This document shows, piece after piece, positions 8,868 to 17,548 of a stretch of 52,326 nt of DNA. The DNA is from Pandoraea eparura (lineage in GTDB: Bacteria; Pseudomonadota; Gammaproteobacteria; Burkholderiales; Burkholderiaceae). The DNA is taken from NCBI RefSeq assembly GCF_902459725.1, contig NZ_CABPSH010000019.1:1-52326 (forward strand). Direction: 5' to 3'. Position numbers and translations under genes: made by a program. The notes under the pieces were generated by a model that had not been told where the DNA came from, searched no databases, and worked only from the letters and a program-made list of their open reading frames with translations. Position 1 is the first letter of the stretch. Every line of letters begins with the position of its first letter.

Positions 8868-10073
8868 CTACTGCTGTGCGCCGCCGTTGAACCATGCGGC
8901 GATCTTCTGGCGCTCGGCGTCGGTCATCTGCGTCACATTGCCCAGTGGCATTGCCTTGAGGGCGACAGCCTGCTGATAAATCCGCTGTGCGTTCTGCGAA
9001 ATCTCAGCCGGCGTGTCGAACATCACCCCCGCCGGTGCGCTGCCCATCATGGTCGGCTTGGCCGAATGACAGGTCGCGCAGCGTTGCGTCAGGATCGGCT
9101 GAATTTCCGAGAGTTTCACGCTCGACGCCGCGGCTTCACCATGCGCGCCTGCGGCTGGCGCCGGCGCGGGGCGCGGGGCCGCGAACACGGCAACGCCTGC
9201 CAGCAGCGCGGCGCCGGCGACCGGCAGCACGTAAAGATTCTTGCCAGCGTGACGCAGCACGAAGAACTGACGAATCATCGCGCCTGCGGCCATGATGATC
9301 GACAGGATTACCCAGTTATGCGGATTGCTGTACGTGAACGCGTAATGGTTGCTGATCATGATGAACACGACCGGCAGCGTGAAATACGTGTTGTGCACCG
9401 AGCGTTGCTTGCCCAATTTTCCCCAGATCGGGTTCGGAACCTCGCCCTTCGACAGCGCATCGACGCTCTTGCGCTGCCCCGGAATGATCCAGAAGAACAC
9501 ATTCGCCGACATCGACGTCGCCATCATGGCGCCGACAATCAGGTAGGCTGCGCGACCGGCAAAAATATGCGTCGTGGCATACGTTGCGGCGACCACGAAC
9601 AGGGCAACGGCAATGCCCAGCACCCGTTCGTTCTTGCCCAGCATGCGGCACAGGAAGTCATAGACGAACCAGCCGCCGATGAGGAACGCCACCGCGAGGC
9701 CCACGGCCTGCCCCGGTTGCAGATCCATCACGGTCTTGTCGATCAGATACGTCTGCGGCTGCAGCAGATACAGCGCGCAGAACAGGCCAAAGCCCGACAG
9801 CCACGTCGTGTACGACTTCCACTTCGACCAGTGCAGGTCTTCCGGCATCTGCGGCGGCGAGTTCAGGTACTTCTGGGCGTGGTAGAAACCGCCGCCGTGT
9901 ACCGACCACATCTCGCCGAACACACCCTTTTGCTTGTCCTCGGCCGCCTTGGGCGGCTTCAGACCATTGTCCAGCATCACGAAATAGAACGACTCGCCAA
10001 TCCAGGCAATGGCTGCCACCACATGCAGCCAGCGCAGCAACAGATTGACCCAGTCGGTAATAAACGCTTCCAT
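8868..10073 (-). CDS. puuD: Urate hydroxylase PuuD (membrane domain plus cytochrome c)
   Basis: A 401-residue protein with an N-terminal multi-helix membrane region (about residues 1-300) of the PuuD type and a C-terminal cytochrome c domain. The heme site CATCH is at 332-336 and a likely Met ligand sits in LKAMPLGN. PuuD oxidises urate to 5-hydroxyisourate at the membrane and passes electrons to the respiratory chain, replacing the soluble uricase. The residues GESFYFVMLDNGL near the start are family-like. It lies 42 bp downstream of uraH, which hydrolyses its product. A strong terminator follows. Confidence 0.92.
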   Translation of the reverse strand: MEAFITDWVNLLLRWLHVVAAIAWIGESFYFVMLDNGLKPPKAAEDKQKGVFGEMWSVHGGGFYHAQKYLNSPPQMPEDLHWSKWKSYTTWLSGFGLFCALYLLQPQTYLIDKTVMDLQPGQAVGLAVAFLIGGWFVYDFLCRMLGKNERVLGIAVALFVVAATYATTHIFAGRAAYLIVGAMMATSMSANVFFWIIPGQRKSVDALSKGEVPNPIWGKLGKQRSVHNTYFTLPVVFIMISNHYAFTYSNPHNWVILSIIMAAGAMIRQFFVLRHAGKNLYVLPVAGAALLAGVAVFAAPRPAPAPAAGAHGEAAASSVKLSEIQPILTQRCATCHSAKPTMMGSAPAGVMFDTPAEISQNAQRIYQQAVALKAMPLGNVTQMTDAERQKIAAWFNGGAQQ

Positions 10074-10115
10074 CTTATGTTCTCCTCAACTGCCTGACGT
10101 TCACGCTCGCGCCGA

Positions 10116-10466
10116 TCAACTGCCGCGATACGTGGAATAGCTCCACGGCGACACCAGAAGGGGCACGTGGTAATGCTGGGAAGGCTCGGCCACGCCGAAA
10201 CGCAGCACAACGCGATCCACGAAGCGCGGCGACGGCACCTCCACGCCTTGCGCGGCGAAATAGTCGCCCGCATGGAACATGAGTTCGTATTCGCCCGCGA
10301 CGAACGTTTCGCCTTCAAGCAGCGGGGTGTCGCATCGCCCGTCGTCATTCGTCTGCACGTCGCGCAGCAAGCGGCGCTCGCCGTCCACGCGCCACAGTTC
10401 AACACGGATGCCCGCGCCTGGCTTGCCGTGCGATGTATCAAGTACGTGGGTAGTCAGTCGTCCCAT
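10116..10466 (-). CDS. uraH: 5-hydroxyisourate hydrolase (transthyretin-related)
   Basis: A 116-residue transthyretin-like enzyme that hydrolyses 5-hydroxyisourate to OHCU in urate breakdown. The N-terminal TTHVLDTSHGKPG and C-terminal YRGS signatures are both present and mark the enzyme rather than plain transthyretin. The start at 10466 has AAAGGAGA just before it; a longer in-frame start at 10550 adds residues unlike the family. No signal peptide, so cytoplasmic. First gene of a two-gene operon with puuD. The next enzyme, OHCU decarboxylase, is not in the window. Confidence 0.95.
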   Translation of the reverse strand: MGRLTTHVLDTSHGKPGAGIRVELWRVDGERRLLRDVQTNDDGRCDTPLLEGETFVAGEYELMFHAGDYFAAQGVEVPSPRFVDRVVLRFGVAEPSQHYHVPLLVSPWSYSTYRGS

Positions 10467-10901
10467 GATGTCTCCTTTGATGGATGGGTGCATTGTAGGG
10501 AGATGGCGGCCAGGCAACGCGCGCAATACCAAAGATAAAAACGCGCACATACCACGTCACGCCAGCGATAAACATGACCGTCATCAAGGCGTCGCGTCGA
10601 GGTACTCAGCCTGCGCCGCATGCCCCGCGCCGAGGATTTTTGGGATCACTATTTGTTTCTGTTATCCACGGTATAACACTGGCCATATGACGCGTTGCCG
10701 CCATGGGGCGTGCATCGCCCGGAAAGCCCAATGGCGACGTGCGTGCCTCGGGAAAACCCGAGCGGCAAGATCAGCATTCAGGCATACGCTCCATGAAAAA
10801 AACACTATAGCCCCGGACGGTCTTGTCGCAAAAGGCGTCGACCTGCACCATTGAGTCACCCAAAAATAGCAATCAAACAGCCCCCCTGGGACGGAGACGC
10901 A
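10467..10901. promoter_or_regulatory. Divergent control region between uraH and the purine permease
   Basis: This 435-bp gap serves both directions of the purine locus. The best operator candidate is GTTATCCACGGTATAAC (10661-10677), a dyad with 5-bp outer arms, which has the size and symmetry of a LysR-type site; the LysR gene 3 kb away is a candidate ligand-sensing partner. A small hairpin CTCGGG-AAAA-CCCGAG is at 10747-10762. No gene is seen. Confidence 0.45.
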
Positions 10902-12269
10902 ATGAGTGTGACAACCAACACCGTGGATCCGGTCGACGAGCGACTGCCGATCGGAAAACTGTTCATGCTGGGCCTGCAACACGTGCTCGTGATGTATGCG
11001 GGAGCGGTCGCCGTGCCGCTCATCATCGGCGGCGCCCTTGGCTTGCCCAAGGACCAGATCGCCTTTCTCATTTCCGCAGACCTGATGTGCTGCGGCATTG
11101 CCACGCTCATCCAGAGTGTGGGCGTGGGGCGTTTCGGCATTCGCATGCCGGTCGTCATGGCCGTCACGTTCGCGGCGGTCGGTCCGATGCTCGCGATCGG
11201 CACCAATCCATCGCTCGGGTTGCCCGGCATCTTCGGGGCGACCCTTGCCGCCGGCATTATCGGCACGCTGCTCGCGCCGGCCGTCGGCAAGCTGCTGCGC
11301 TTCTTCCCGCCCATCGTCACCGGCATTGTGATCACGTCCATCGGTCTGACCATCATCGGCGTGGGCATCAACTGGGCGGCGGGCGGCGTCGGCAACCCCG
11401 ATTACGGCGACCCTGTCTACCTGGGGGTGTCGTTCGCGGTGCTCATCTTCATCTTGTTGATCACGCGCTTCGTGAAGGGCTTCTTCTCGAACATCGCCGT
11501 GCTGCTCGGCATTCTGTTCGGCTTCGCCATCGCGCTGATGCTCCACAAAGTCAATTTCGACGGCCTGGATCAGGTGAAGTGGTTCGACGTCGTGCTGCCG
11601 TTCCATTTCGGCATGCCGGTGTTCGATCCGTGGGCCATTTTGACGCTCACCATCGTCATGCTGATCACGTTCATCGAATCGACGGGCATGTTCCTGGCGC
11701 TGGGCGAGATCGTGGGCAAGCCGGTCGACGAGAAGGCGCTGGTGGCCGGTCTGCGTGTCGACGGTCTGGCCACGGTGATCGGCGGGCTGTTCAATACGTT
11801 CCCGCATACGTCGTTCTCGCAGAACATCGGCCTCGTTGGCGTGACCGGCGTGAAAAGCCGCTGGGTGTGCGTGGCGGCGGGCGTCATCCTGCTTGTCTTT
11901 GGCTTCATTCCGAAAATGTCGGTGGTCGTGGCCTCGATTCCGCAGTTCGTGCTGGGCGGCGCGGGGGTGGTCATGTTCGGCATGGTGCTCGCCACGGGCA
12001 TCAAGATCCTGTCCAAGGTCGACTATTCGCACAACCGCTACAACCTGTACATTGTGGCCATCAGCATCGGCATGGCGATGATTCCGGTCGCGTCGAACAA
12101 ATTCTTCGCGAAGATGCCGGAACAACTCGCGCCGTTGCTCCACAGTGGGATTCTCCTGGCCACGCTCTCGGCGGTGATCCTGAACGCCTATTTCAATGGC
12201 CTCAAAGCGCCGGCCGCCAATGGCCATGGCGAGTCGCAAGGGGCAGGCATGGGACTGGAGGCGCATTGA
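10902..12269 (+). CDS. NCS2 family nucleobase (purine/urate) permease
   Basis: A 455-residue transporter of the NCS2 family (UraA/XanQ/UacT group) with about 14 membrane segments. The signature around SFSQNIGLVGVTGVKSRW, the MYAGAVAVPLIIGGALGL helix and the FIESTGMFLALGE segment are visible. Neighbouring urate and 8-oxoguanine enzymes suggest the cargo is urate, xanthine or guanine derivatives with H+ or Na+. The start at 10902 follows CGGAGA; a TTG-led upstream extension is rejected. Its stop overlaps the deaminase ATG (TGATG), so the two are translationally coupled. Confidence 0.92.
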   Translation: MSVTTNTVDPVDERLPIGKLFMLGLQHVLVMYAGAVAVPLIIGGALGLPKDQIAFLISADLMCCGIATLIQSVGVGRFGIRMPVVMAVTFAAVGPMLAIGTNPSLGLPGIFGATLAAGIIGTLLAPAVGKLLRFFPPIVTGIVITSIGLTIIGVGINWAAGGVGNPDYGDPVYLGVSFAVLIFILLITRFVKGFFSNIAVLLGILFGFAIALMLHKVNFDGLDQVKWFDVVLPFHFGMPVFDPWAILTLTIVMLITFIESTGMFLALGEIVGKPVDEKALVAGLRVDGLATVIGGLFNTFPHTSFSQNIGLVGVTGVKSRWVCVAAGVILLVFGFIPKMSVVVASIPQFVLGGAGVVMFGMVLATGIKILSKVDYSHNRYNLYIVAISIGMAMIPVASNKFFAKMPEQLAPLLHSGILLATLSAVILNAYFNGLKAPAANGHGESQGAGMGLEAH

Positions 12270-13627
12270 TGAAAACGCTGCTTGTCACGAATGCCGATGT
12301 GCTGGTCACGATGGACGCGGGCCGCCGCGAAATTGCCCGAGGCGGCCTGTACATCGAGGACAACCGGATCGTCGCCGTTGGCACCCGCGATCGGCTGCCG
12401 GACACGGCCGACGAGGTGCTCGATCTGACCGGGCACGTCGTCGTTCCCGGCCTGGTCAACACGCACCACCACATGTACCAGAGCCTCACGCGTGCCATTC
12501 CGGTCGCGCAGGACGGCGAACTGTTCAATTGGCTGACGAATCTATACCCGGTGTGGGCAAACCTGACGCCGGAAATGATCCGCGTTTCTACCCAGACGGC
12601 GATGGCCGAATTGCTGCTCTCGGGCTGCACGACGTCGAGCGACCATCTCTATCTCTACCCGAATGGCTGCAAGCTCGACGATAGCATCGAAGCGGCTGCC
12701 GAGATCGGTATGCGGTTTCACGCCAGCCGGGGCAGCATGAGCGTCGGGCAGAGCCAGGGCGGACTGCCGCCCGATCGTGTCGTCGAGCGTGAAGACGACA
12801 TTCTCAACGACACACAGCGCCTCATCGAGGCGTATCACGACCCAGGCCGCTATGCGATGCTGCGCGTGGTCGTGGCGCCGTGCTCGCCGTTCTCCGTGAG
12901 CCGCGACCTGATGCGCGAGTCGGCGACGATGGCGCGTCACTATGGGGTGTCGATGCACACCCATCTGGCGGAGAATGTCAACGACGTTGCCTACAGCCGT
13001 GAGATGTTCGGCATGACGCCCGCCGAATATGCACAGGATCTGGGTTGGGTTGGCCACGACGTCTGGCATGCCCACTGCGTGCAGCTCGACGATGCGGGTA
13101 TCGCACTGTTCGCCAAGACCGGCACCGGCGTGGCGCATTGCCCGTGTTCGAACATGCGGCTCGCGTCGGGCATCGCCCCGATTCGTCGCATGCGCGACGC
13201 GGGCGTGCCCGTCGGACTGGGCGTGGATGGCTCCGCGTCGAACGACGCGGCCAACATGATCGGCGAGGCCCGTCAGGCGTTGCTGCTTCAGCGCGTCGGG
13301 TTCGGCCCGAGCGCGATGACCGCGCGTGAAGCCCTGGAAATTGCGACGGTGGGCGGGGCGCGCGTGCTTGGCCGCGACGACATTGGCGTGCTCGCGCCTG
13401 GCATGGCGGCGGACTTCGTGGCGTTCGACACGCGCGGTATCGGCATGGCGGGCGGCTTGCACGATCCGGTGGCGGCGCTGGTTTTTTGTAATCCTGGACA
13501 CGCCGCATACAGCGTGGTGAACGGGCGCGTGGTGGTGCGCGAAGGGCGTCTGGCGACGCTCGACCTGCCGTCGCTCGTCATGCGTCACAACGCGCTGGCG
13601 CGGCAACTGGCCGAGGCGTCTCGTTAA
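12269..13627 (+). CDS. 8-oxoguanine deaminase
   Basis: A 452-residue amidohydrolase matching the 8-oxoguanine deaminase group, which turns 8-oxoguanine into urate. Metal-binding and active-site segments are in order: THHHMYQS (near 68), MHTHLAEN, WHAHCVQL and GVDGSASND. The product urate is the substrate of PuuD encoded on the other side of the permease, so the locus makes chemical sense as oxidised-guanine catabolism. Its ATG overlaps the permease stop by one base. Close relatives act on other amidohydrolase substrates such as chlorinated triazines or guanine; the assignment rests on motif similarity and context, not a search. Confidence 0.85.
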   Translation: MKTLLVTNADVLVTMDAGRREIARGGLYIEDNRIVAVGTRDRLPDTADEVLDLTGHVVVPGLVNTHHHMYQSLTRAIPVAQDGELFNWLTNLYPVWANLTPEMIRVSTQTAMAELLLSGCTTSSDHLYLYPNGCKLDDSIEAAAEIGMRFHASRGSMSVGQSQGGLPPDRVVEREDDILNDTQRLIEAYHDPGRYAMLRVVVAPCSPFSVSRDLMRESATMARHYGVSMHTHLAENVNDVAYSREMFGMTPAEYAQDLGWVGHDVWHAHCVQLDDAGIALFAKTGTGVAHCPCSNMRLASGIAPIRRMRDAGVPVGLGVDGSASNDAANMIGEARQALLLQRVGFGPSAMTAREALEIATVGGARVLGRDDIGVLAPGMAADFVAFDTRGIGMAGGLHDPVAALVFCNPGHAAYSVVNGRVVVREGRLATLDLPSLVMRHNALARQLAEASR

Positions 13628-13631
13628 GGCC

Positions 13632-13676
13632 GTGCCGCACCCGCCGCATATTCATGGTGTGCGGCCCGGGTGCGGC
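13632..13676 (+). terminator. Nested stem-loop after the 8-oxoguanine deaminase gene
   Basis: Outer arms GCCGCACCCG and CGGGTGCGGC pair perfectly, with inner CCGCA and TGCGG forming a second stem. It begins a few bases after the stop. There is no T-run, so it may be a factor-dependent or attenuating hairpin. A second perfect stem (CGGCGGAGCGG with CCGCTCCGCCG, 13738-13765), also without a T-run, follows before the convergent LysR gene. Confidence 0.5.
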
Positions 13677-13827
13677 AACGGGCTGGCGGGGCGTCGGGGG
13701 TGGTGTGCCTGAACTCTGGGCACGCCGCTGTGCGGTTCGGCGGAGCGGTGGGGGCCGCTCCGCCGGTAAAAACCGCGCGGGGACCCCGGTACGAACCCAT
13801 GACGCGGGTGATGTCGGGAAGGACTGC

Positions 13828-14766
13828 TCAGGCCTGCGGGCGCATCTCGAGCAAGGTCCGAGTGGCGTCGGATATGACGCTGCGCAACCAGCGCACTTCA
13901 TCCGAATAGTGTGTGCGCTCGTGCCACAACTGGTAGTACTGCATCGGCGGGAAGTCGATGGGCGCCTCGAGCACGGTGAGCGGCAGAAACTCGGCGTAAT
14001 AGTCGGCAAACAGGCGCGTCGTGGTGAAGATCAGATCCGATTTCAGCAGGACGTAAGGCGCCAGATTGAAATACGGAATCGTCACGACGACATTGCGCTT
14101 CAGGCGCTCGCGCGCGAGGTGCATATCGATGGCACCGCGCTGGGCGACGGAATAGGGCGTCGGGGCGAGATGCGGGCTGGCGAGATACTGGTCGAGCGTG
14201 AGGCCGCGTTTGGCGTAGGGATGCGTATTGCGCACCAGGCAAACGATCTGGTCGACGAAAAGGTTCGAGAGGTGAAGCTGTTCGGGCGGCTCGGGCCAAT
14301 TGCCGATCACGATGTCGACCTTGCCGTCTTCTAGGGCGTGCTCATAGTCGAAGGCGGGGCCCAGCGAATGCAGTTCGAGCTGTGCGTTGGGCGCCTGTTG
14401 GCGAAATCGCTCGACGACCGTCGGAACGAACAGCGTGTTCAGATAGTCGGGCGAGCCGATGCGGAACGTGCGTACCGTCGTCGCTGGATCGAAATTCGAT
14501 TGCTGCACCGTGATGCGCTCGATTTCGCGCAGCGCGTTCTGTGTCGGCTCCAGCAACGACTGACCGTACTCCGTGGGCACCATGCCCGATTTGCCGCGCA
14601 CCAGCAACGGATCGCCGGTGATGTCGCGCAAGCGCCGCAGGGCCGCGCTGATCGCCGGCTGCGACTGGTTCAGCTTGACGGCCGCGCGCGTCACACTGCG
14701 CTCGATCAACAAGGTGTGAAGGACGCGCAGCAAATAAGTGTCAATCGGTTCGCGGTTCTGGCTCAT
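13828..14766 (-). CDS. LysR family transcriptional regulator
   Basis: A 312-residue LysR-type regulator: a winged helix-turn-helix in residues 10-70 (RSVTRAAVKLNQSQPAISAA then LRRLRDITGDPLLVRG) and a C-terminal ligand-binding domain. It is convergent with the permease-deaminase operon and is a candidate controller of the purine locus. The start at 14766 gives the normal family length; a longer in-frame start at 14808 adds 14 residues. Neither has a good ribosome site. Upstream lies TTCATTATGAA (14815-14825), a small perfect palindrome that could be its own operator. Confidence 0.88.
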   Translation of the reverse strand: MSQNREPIDTYLLRVLHTLLIERSVTRAAVKLNQSQPAISAALRRLRDITGDPLLVRGKSGMVPTEYGQSLLEPTQNALREIERITVQQSNFDPATTVRTFRIGSPDYLNTLFVPTVVERFRQQAPNAQLELHSLGPAFDYEHALEDGKVDIVIGNWPEPPEQLHLSNLFVDQIVCLVRNTHPYAKRGLTLDQYLASPHLAPTPYSVAQRGAIDMHLARERLKRNVVVTIPYFNLAPYVLLKSDLIFTTTRLFADYYAEFLPLTVLEAPIDFPPMQYYQLWHERTHYSDEVRWLRSVISDATRTLLEMRPQA

Positions 14767-14863
14767 GAGGAATATAACAATCCGAATATGTCGGACCGTG
14801 GAATGCATAAGTGATTCATTATGAAGCAGAACACGCGTACCGCTCTATAGCGGAAAGTCCCTA

Positions 14864-15394
14864 TCACCCGGGGACGTCCAACGCGATGCTGTCCGCGTCG
14901 GGTGCCGGTACCGACAGCGGCTGCTGCGCGGTACCCGCATAGAAGACCAGCAGTTCGACGCCAGCGTCGCCCGTGCGGCCCCGGTGCGGCACATCGACCA
15001 GCTCCATGATCGTCTGCCCGGCAGTAAAGGTGCGTTGCGTGCCGTTATCGGCGCGCTCGACCGTCAACTGACCGGAGCGCACGTAGCCAATGGCCGGCAT
15101 CGGGTGGACGTGCCAGTCCAGTTGCGTGTTCGGGGCAATGGAGAGGCGCACGAGCGTGGGGGCCGGAACGCCGCTCGGGTACGCCGTGTAGCCGGTCTGA
15201 TCCCATGCAGCGGTGGATTTGACGAGGGTTTCGGCGCTCACGCCCGACAGGCTGGCCTCGGCGGCGGACAGCGGCGCGGTGGCCAGCAGCGGCGTGGCAC
15301 TCAGGAGCGTAAGGAACTTACGGAACGTACGGAACGGGCGAAGGCGCATACGCTGGGCACGTGCGGTGGTCATCGGCAAGCAGATTGAGGTCAT
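14864..15394 (-). CDS. Exported cupin domain protein
   Basis: About 176 residues, with an N-terminal signal (basic RPFRTFRKF, then a hydrophobic run to about TAPLSAAEA) and a single cupin barrel. Cupin motifs are LDWHVHPMPAIGYVRSGQLT and a later NIMELVD-like segment ending with HRGRTG, so a metal site of His residues is likely. Enzymatic role is unknown; such small secreted cupins are common near unrelated genes. The start is uncertain: ATGs at 15394, 15373 and 15349 all keep the signal peptide and none has a clear ribosome site. Frames extending to 15652 are judged not coding. Confidence 0.75.
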   Translation of the reverse strand: MTSICLPMTTARAQRMRLRPFRTFRKFLTLLSATPLLATAPLSAAEASLSGVSAETLVKSTAAWDQTGYTAYPSGVPAPTLVRLSIAPNTQLDWHVHPMPAIGYVRSGQLTVERADNGTQRTFTAGQTIMELVDVPHRGRTGDAGVELLVFYAGTAQQPLSVPAPDADSIALDVPG

Positions 15395-15772
15395 GGCTGG
15401 GATGCAGGTGTCGGTGAGGGCAGCGGAATCGCCGGGGCGAGTCGACAGGGATACGGGAAATCGAAAAGTGAAAATGACGGTCGCTCCGACGTTCTTGGCC
15501 CCGTTGATCGGCGCGTGGGCGTGACAGGCTTGCGCGGGATACCAACCCCGCGGGGAATTGCGCACGGGCATAGGTACGGGCATGCGCGCCGATTCACGAG
15601 ACTCCCGGCAGCGTAAGGCCGGCGACACCTCATCCGCCCGTGCGTACGCCATATTTCGGATGCTTCACAAGCGCTCGGGTCGGCCGAGGGCGCGCGTCAT
15701 GCATCGGTGTTAAAATGTCAGGTTTCGTGGCGCAATTTCTCGCTGCCGCACTTCATCTCCCGGATACCACCT
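15395..15772. other. 378-bp divergent intergenic region
   Basis: It lies between the cupin and ybiT genes, which point away from each other, so promoters for both should be here. No convincing operator, RNA gene or further coding sequence is visible. Confidence 0.5.
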
Positions 15773-17368
15773 GTGCTGTCTACTGCCAATATCACGATGC
15801 AATTCGGCGCGAAGCCGCTCTTCGAGAACATCTCCGTCAAGTTTGGCGGGGGCAACCGTTATGGCCTGATCGGCGCCAACGGCTGTGGCAAGTCGACGTT
15901 CATGAAGATCCTGGGCGGCGATCTGGAGCCGAGCGCCGGCAACGTTATGCTGGAGCCGAACGTTCGCCTGGGCAAGCTCAAGCAGGACCAGTTCGCGTAT
16001 GAAGACATGCGTGTGCTCGACGTGGTGATGATGGGCCACACCGAGATGTGGGCGGCGATGAGCGAGCGCGATGCCATCTACGCCAATCCGGAGGCGACGG
16101 ACGACGACTATATGCACGCCGCCGAACTCGAGGCGAAGTTTGCCGAGTACGATGGGTACACGGCCGAAGCGCGTGCGGGCGAGCTGTTGCTGGGCGTGGG
16201 GATTCCCATCGATCAGCATCAGGGCCCGATGAGCAATGTTGCACCGGGCTGGAAACTGCGTGTGCTGCTCGCCCAGGCGCTGTTCTCGAACCCGGACGTG
16301 CTGCTGCTCGACGAACCGACCAACAACCTGGACATCAACACGATCCGCTGGCTGGAAGACGTGCTCAACGAGCGCAACTCCACCATGATCATCATTTCCC
16401 ACGATCGCCACTTCCTGAACGCCGTGTGCACGCACATGGCCGACATGGATTACGGCACGCTGAAGATCTATCCGGGCAACTACGACGACTACATGCTGGC
16501 GTCGGCACAGGCTCGTGAGCGTCAGATGGCGGCGAACACCAAGGCGAAGGAACGCATCACCGATCTGCAGGACTTCGTGCGCCGCTTTTCGGCGAACAAG
16601 TCGAAGGCACGTCAGGCGACGAGCCGTCTCAAGCAGATCGACAAGATCAAGGTCGAAGACATCAAGCCTTCATCGCGTCAGAACCCGTTCATTCGTTTCG
16701 AATTCGAGAAGAAGCTGCACAACCTGGCCTTCGAATTCGAAGGCATTGCCAAGTCGTACGATCGTCAGATCTTCAGGAATGTCTCGGGCGCGGTGCGTGC
16801 GGGCGAACGGGTCGCGATCATCGGCGAGAACGGCGCGGGCAAGACGACACTGCTGCGCAGCCTGATGGCCGAGTTGCCGGTCGACGCGGGCAACGTGAAG
16901 TGGGCCGAGAACGCCAATATCGGCTATATGCCGCAAGATACGTCGGAAGCCTTCCCGGAAGACATGTCGCTCACCGACTGGATGACGCAATGGGGCCAGG
17001 AAGGTGACGACGATCAGGTGATCCGTGGCTCGCTGGGCCGTCTGCTGTTCGGCGGCGACGATGTGCGCAAGTCGGTACGAGTGCTCTCCGGTGGTGAAAA
17101 GGGCCGCATGATCTGGGGCAAGCTGATGCTGGGCCGTCACAACGTGATGATGATGGACGAACCGACCAACCACATGGACATGGAGTCGATCGAGTCGCTG
17201 CAGATCGCGCTCGACAAGTACCCTGGCACGCTGGTCTTCGTCTCGCATGACCGGGAATTCGTGTCGGGCCTGGCCACGCGCGTCATCGAAGTGAAGAGCG
17301 ACGGAACGCTTGTCGACTATCAGGGCACGTACGACGAATACCTGGCGAGCCAGGGCGTGGAAGTCTGA
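15773..17368 (+). CDS. ybiT: ABC-F family ATPase, YbiT-like
   Basis: A 531-residue soluble protein with two ABC ATPase domains and no membrane segments, of the ribosome-associated ABC-F group. Walker A motifs are GANGCGKST (34-42) and GENGAGKTT; Walker B motifs are [11 protein letters not shown] and [11 protein letters not shown]. The second signature LSGGEKGR is classical, while the first is the degenerate NVAPGWKLR normal for YbiT. The linker between domains carries the ABC-F basic helical arm. A GTG start at 15773 ([12 protein letters not shown]) fits the family; the upstream ATG adds unlike residues. Probably monocistronic, with a terminator behind it. Confidence 0.92.
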   Translation: MLSTANITMQFGAKPLFENISVKFGGGNRYGLIGANGCGKSTFMKILGGDLEPSAGNVMLEPNVRLGKLKQDQFAYEDMRVLDVVMMGHTEMWAAMSERDAIYANPEATDDDYMHAAELEAKFAEYDGYTAEARAGELLLGVGIPIDQHQGPMSNVAPGWKLRVLLAQALFSNPDVLLLDEPTNNLDINTIRWLEDVLNERNSTMIIISHDRHFLNAVCTHMADMDYGTLKIYPGNYDDYMLASAQARERQMAANTKAKERITDLQDFVRRFSANKSKARQATSRLKQIDKIKVEDIKPSSRQNPFIRFEFEKKLHNLAFEFEGIAKSYDRQIFRNVSGAVRAGERVAIIGENGAGKTTLLRSLMAELPVDAGNVKWAENANIGYMPQDTSEAFPEDMSLTDWMTQWGQEGDDDQVIRGSLGRLLFGGDDVRKSVRVLSGGEKGRMIWGKLMLGRHNVMMMDEPTNHMDMESIESLQIALDKYPGTLVFVSHDREFVSGLATRVIEVKSDGTLVDYQGTYDEYLASQGVEV

Positions 17369-17400
17369 TAGACGGACAACCCTCGTTGCGCAAGTGAAAG

Positions 17401-17427
17401 AACCCGCCTGTTTCGGCGGGTTTTTTA
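17401..17427 (+). terminator. Rho-independent terminator of ybiT
   Basis: AACCCGCC (17401-17408) and GGCGGGTT (17415-17422) form an 8-bp stem with a 6-base loop, followed by more T residues (TTTTATT). It sits 32 bp after the stop. Confidence 0.92.
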
Positions 17428-17548
17428 TTGGGGGTCATGGCAGACGCCCCGTGTAGGCGTCGGTCGATGTTGTCGCAAGCCTGCGAGCTGCGAGGGCGAG
17501 CGGACTACAATGAGCGTTCGTGGGGAACCTCCCCGCAGGAGACATCGC

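Noticed and set aside
10662-12266. A 534-residue minus-strand open frame opposite the purine permease
   Set aside because: Its composition is dominated by Arg, His and Asp, typical of antisense of a membrane protein gene; the permease on the plus strand is clear.
10823-12268. A long in-frame extension in front of the 8-oxoguanine deaminase (one 934-residue protein)
   Set aside because: The extension is the permease gene read in another frame. The deaminase has its own ATG at the coupled TGATG junction.
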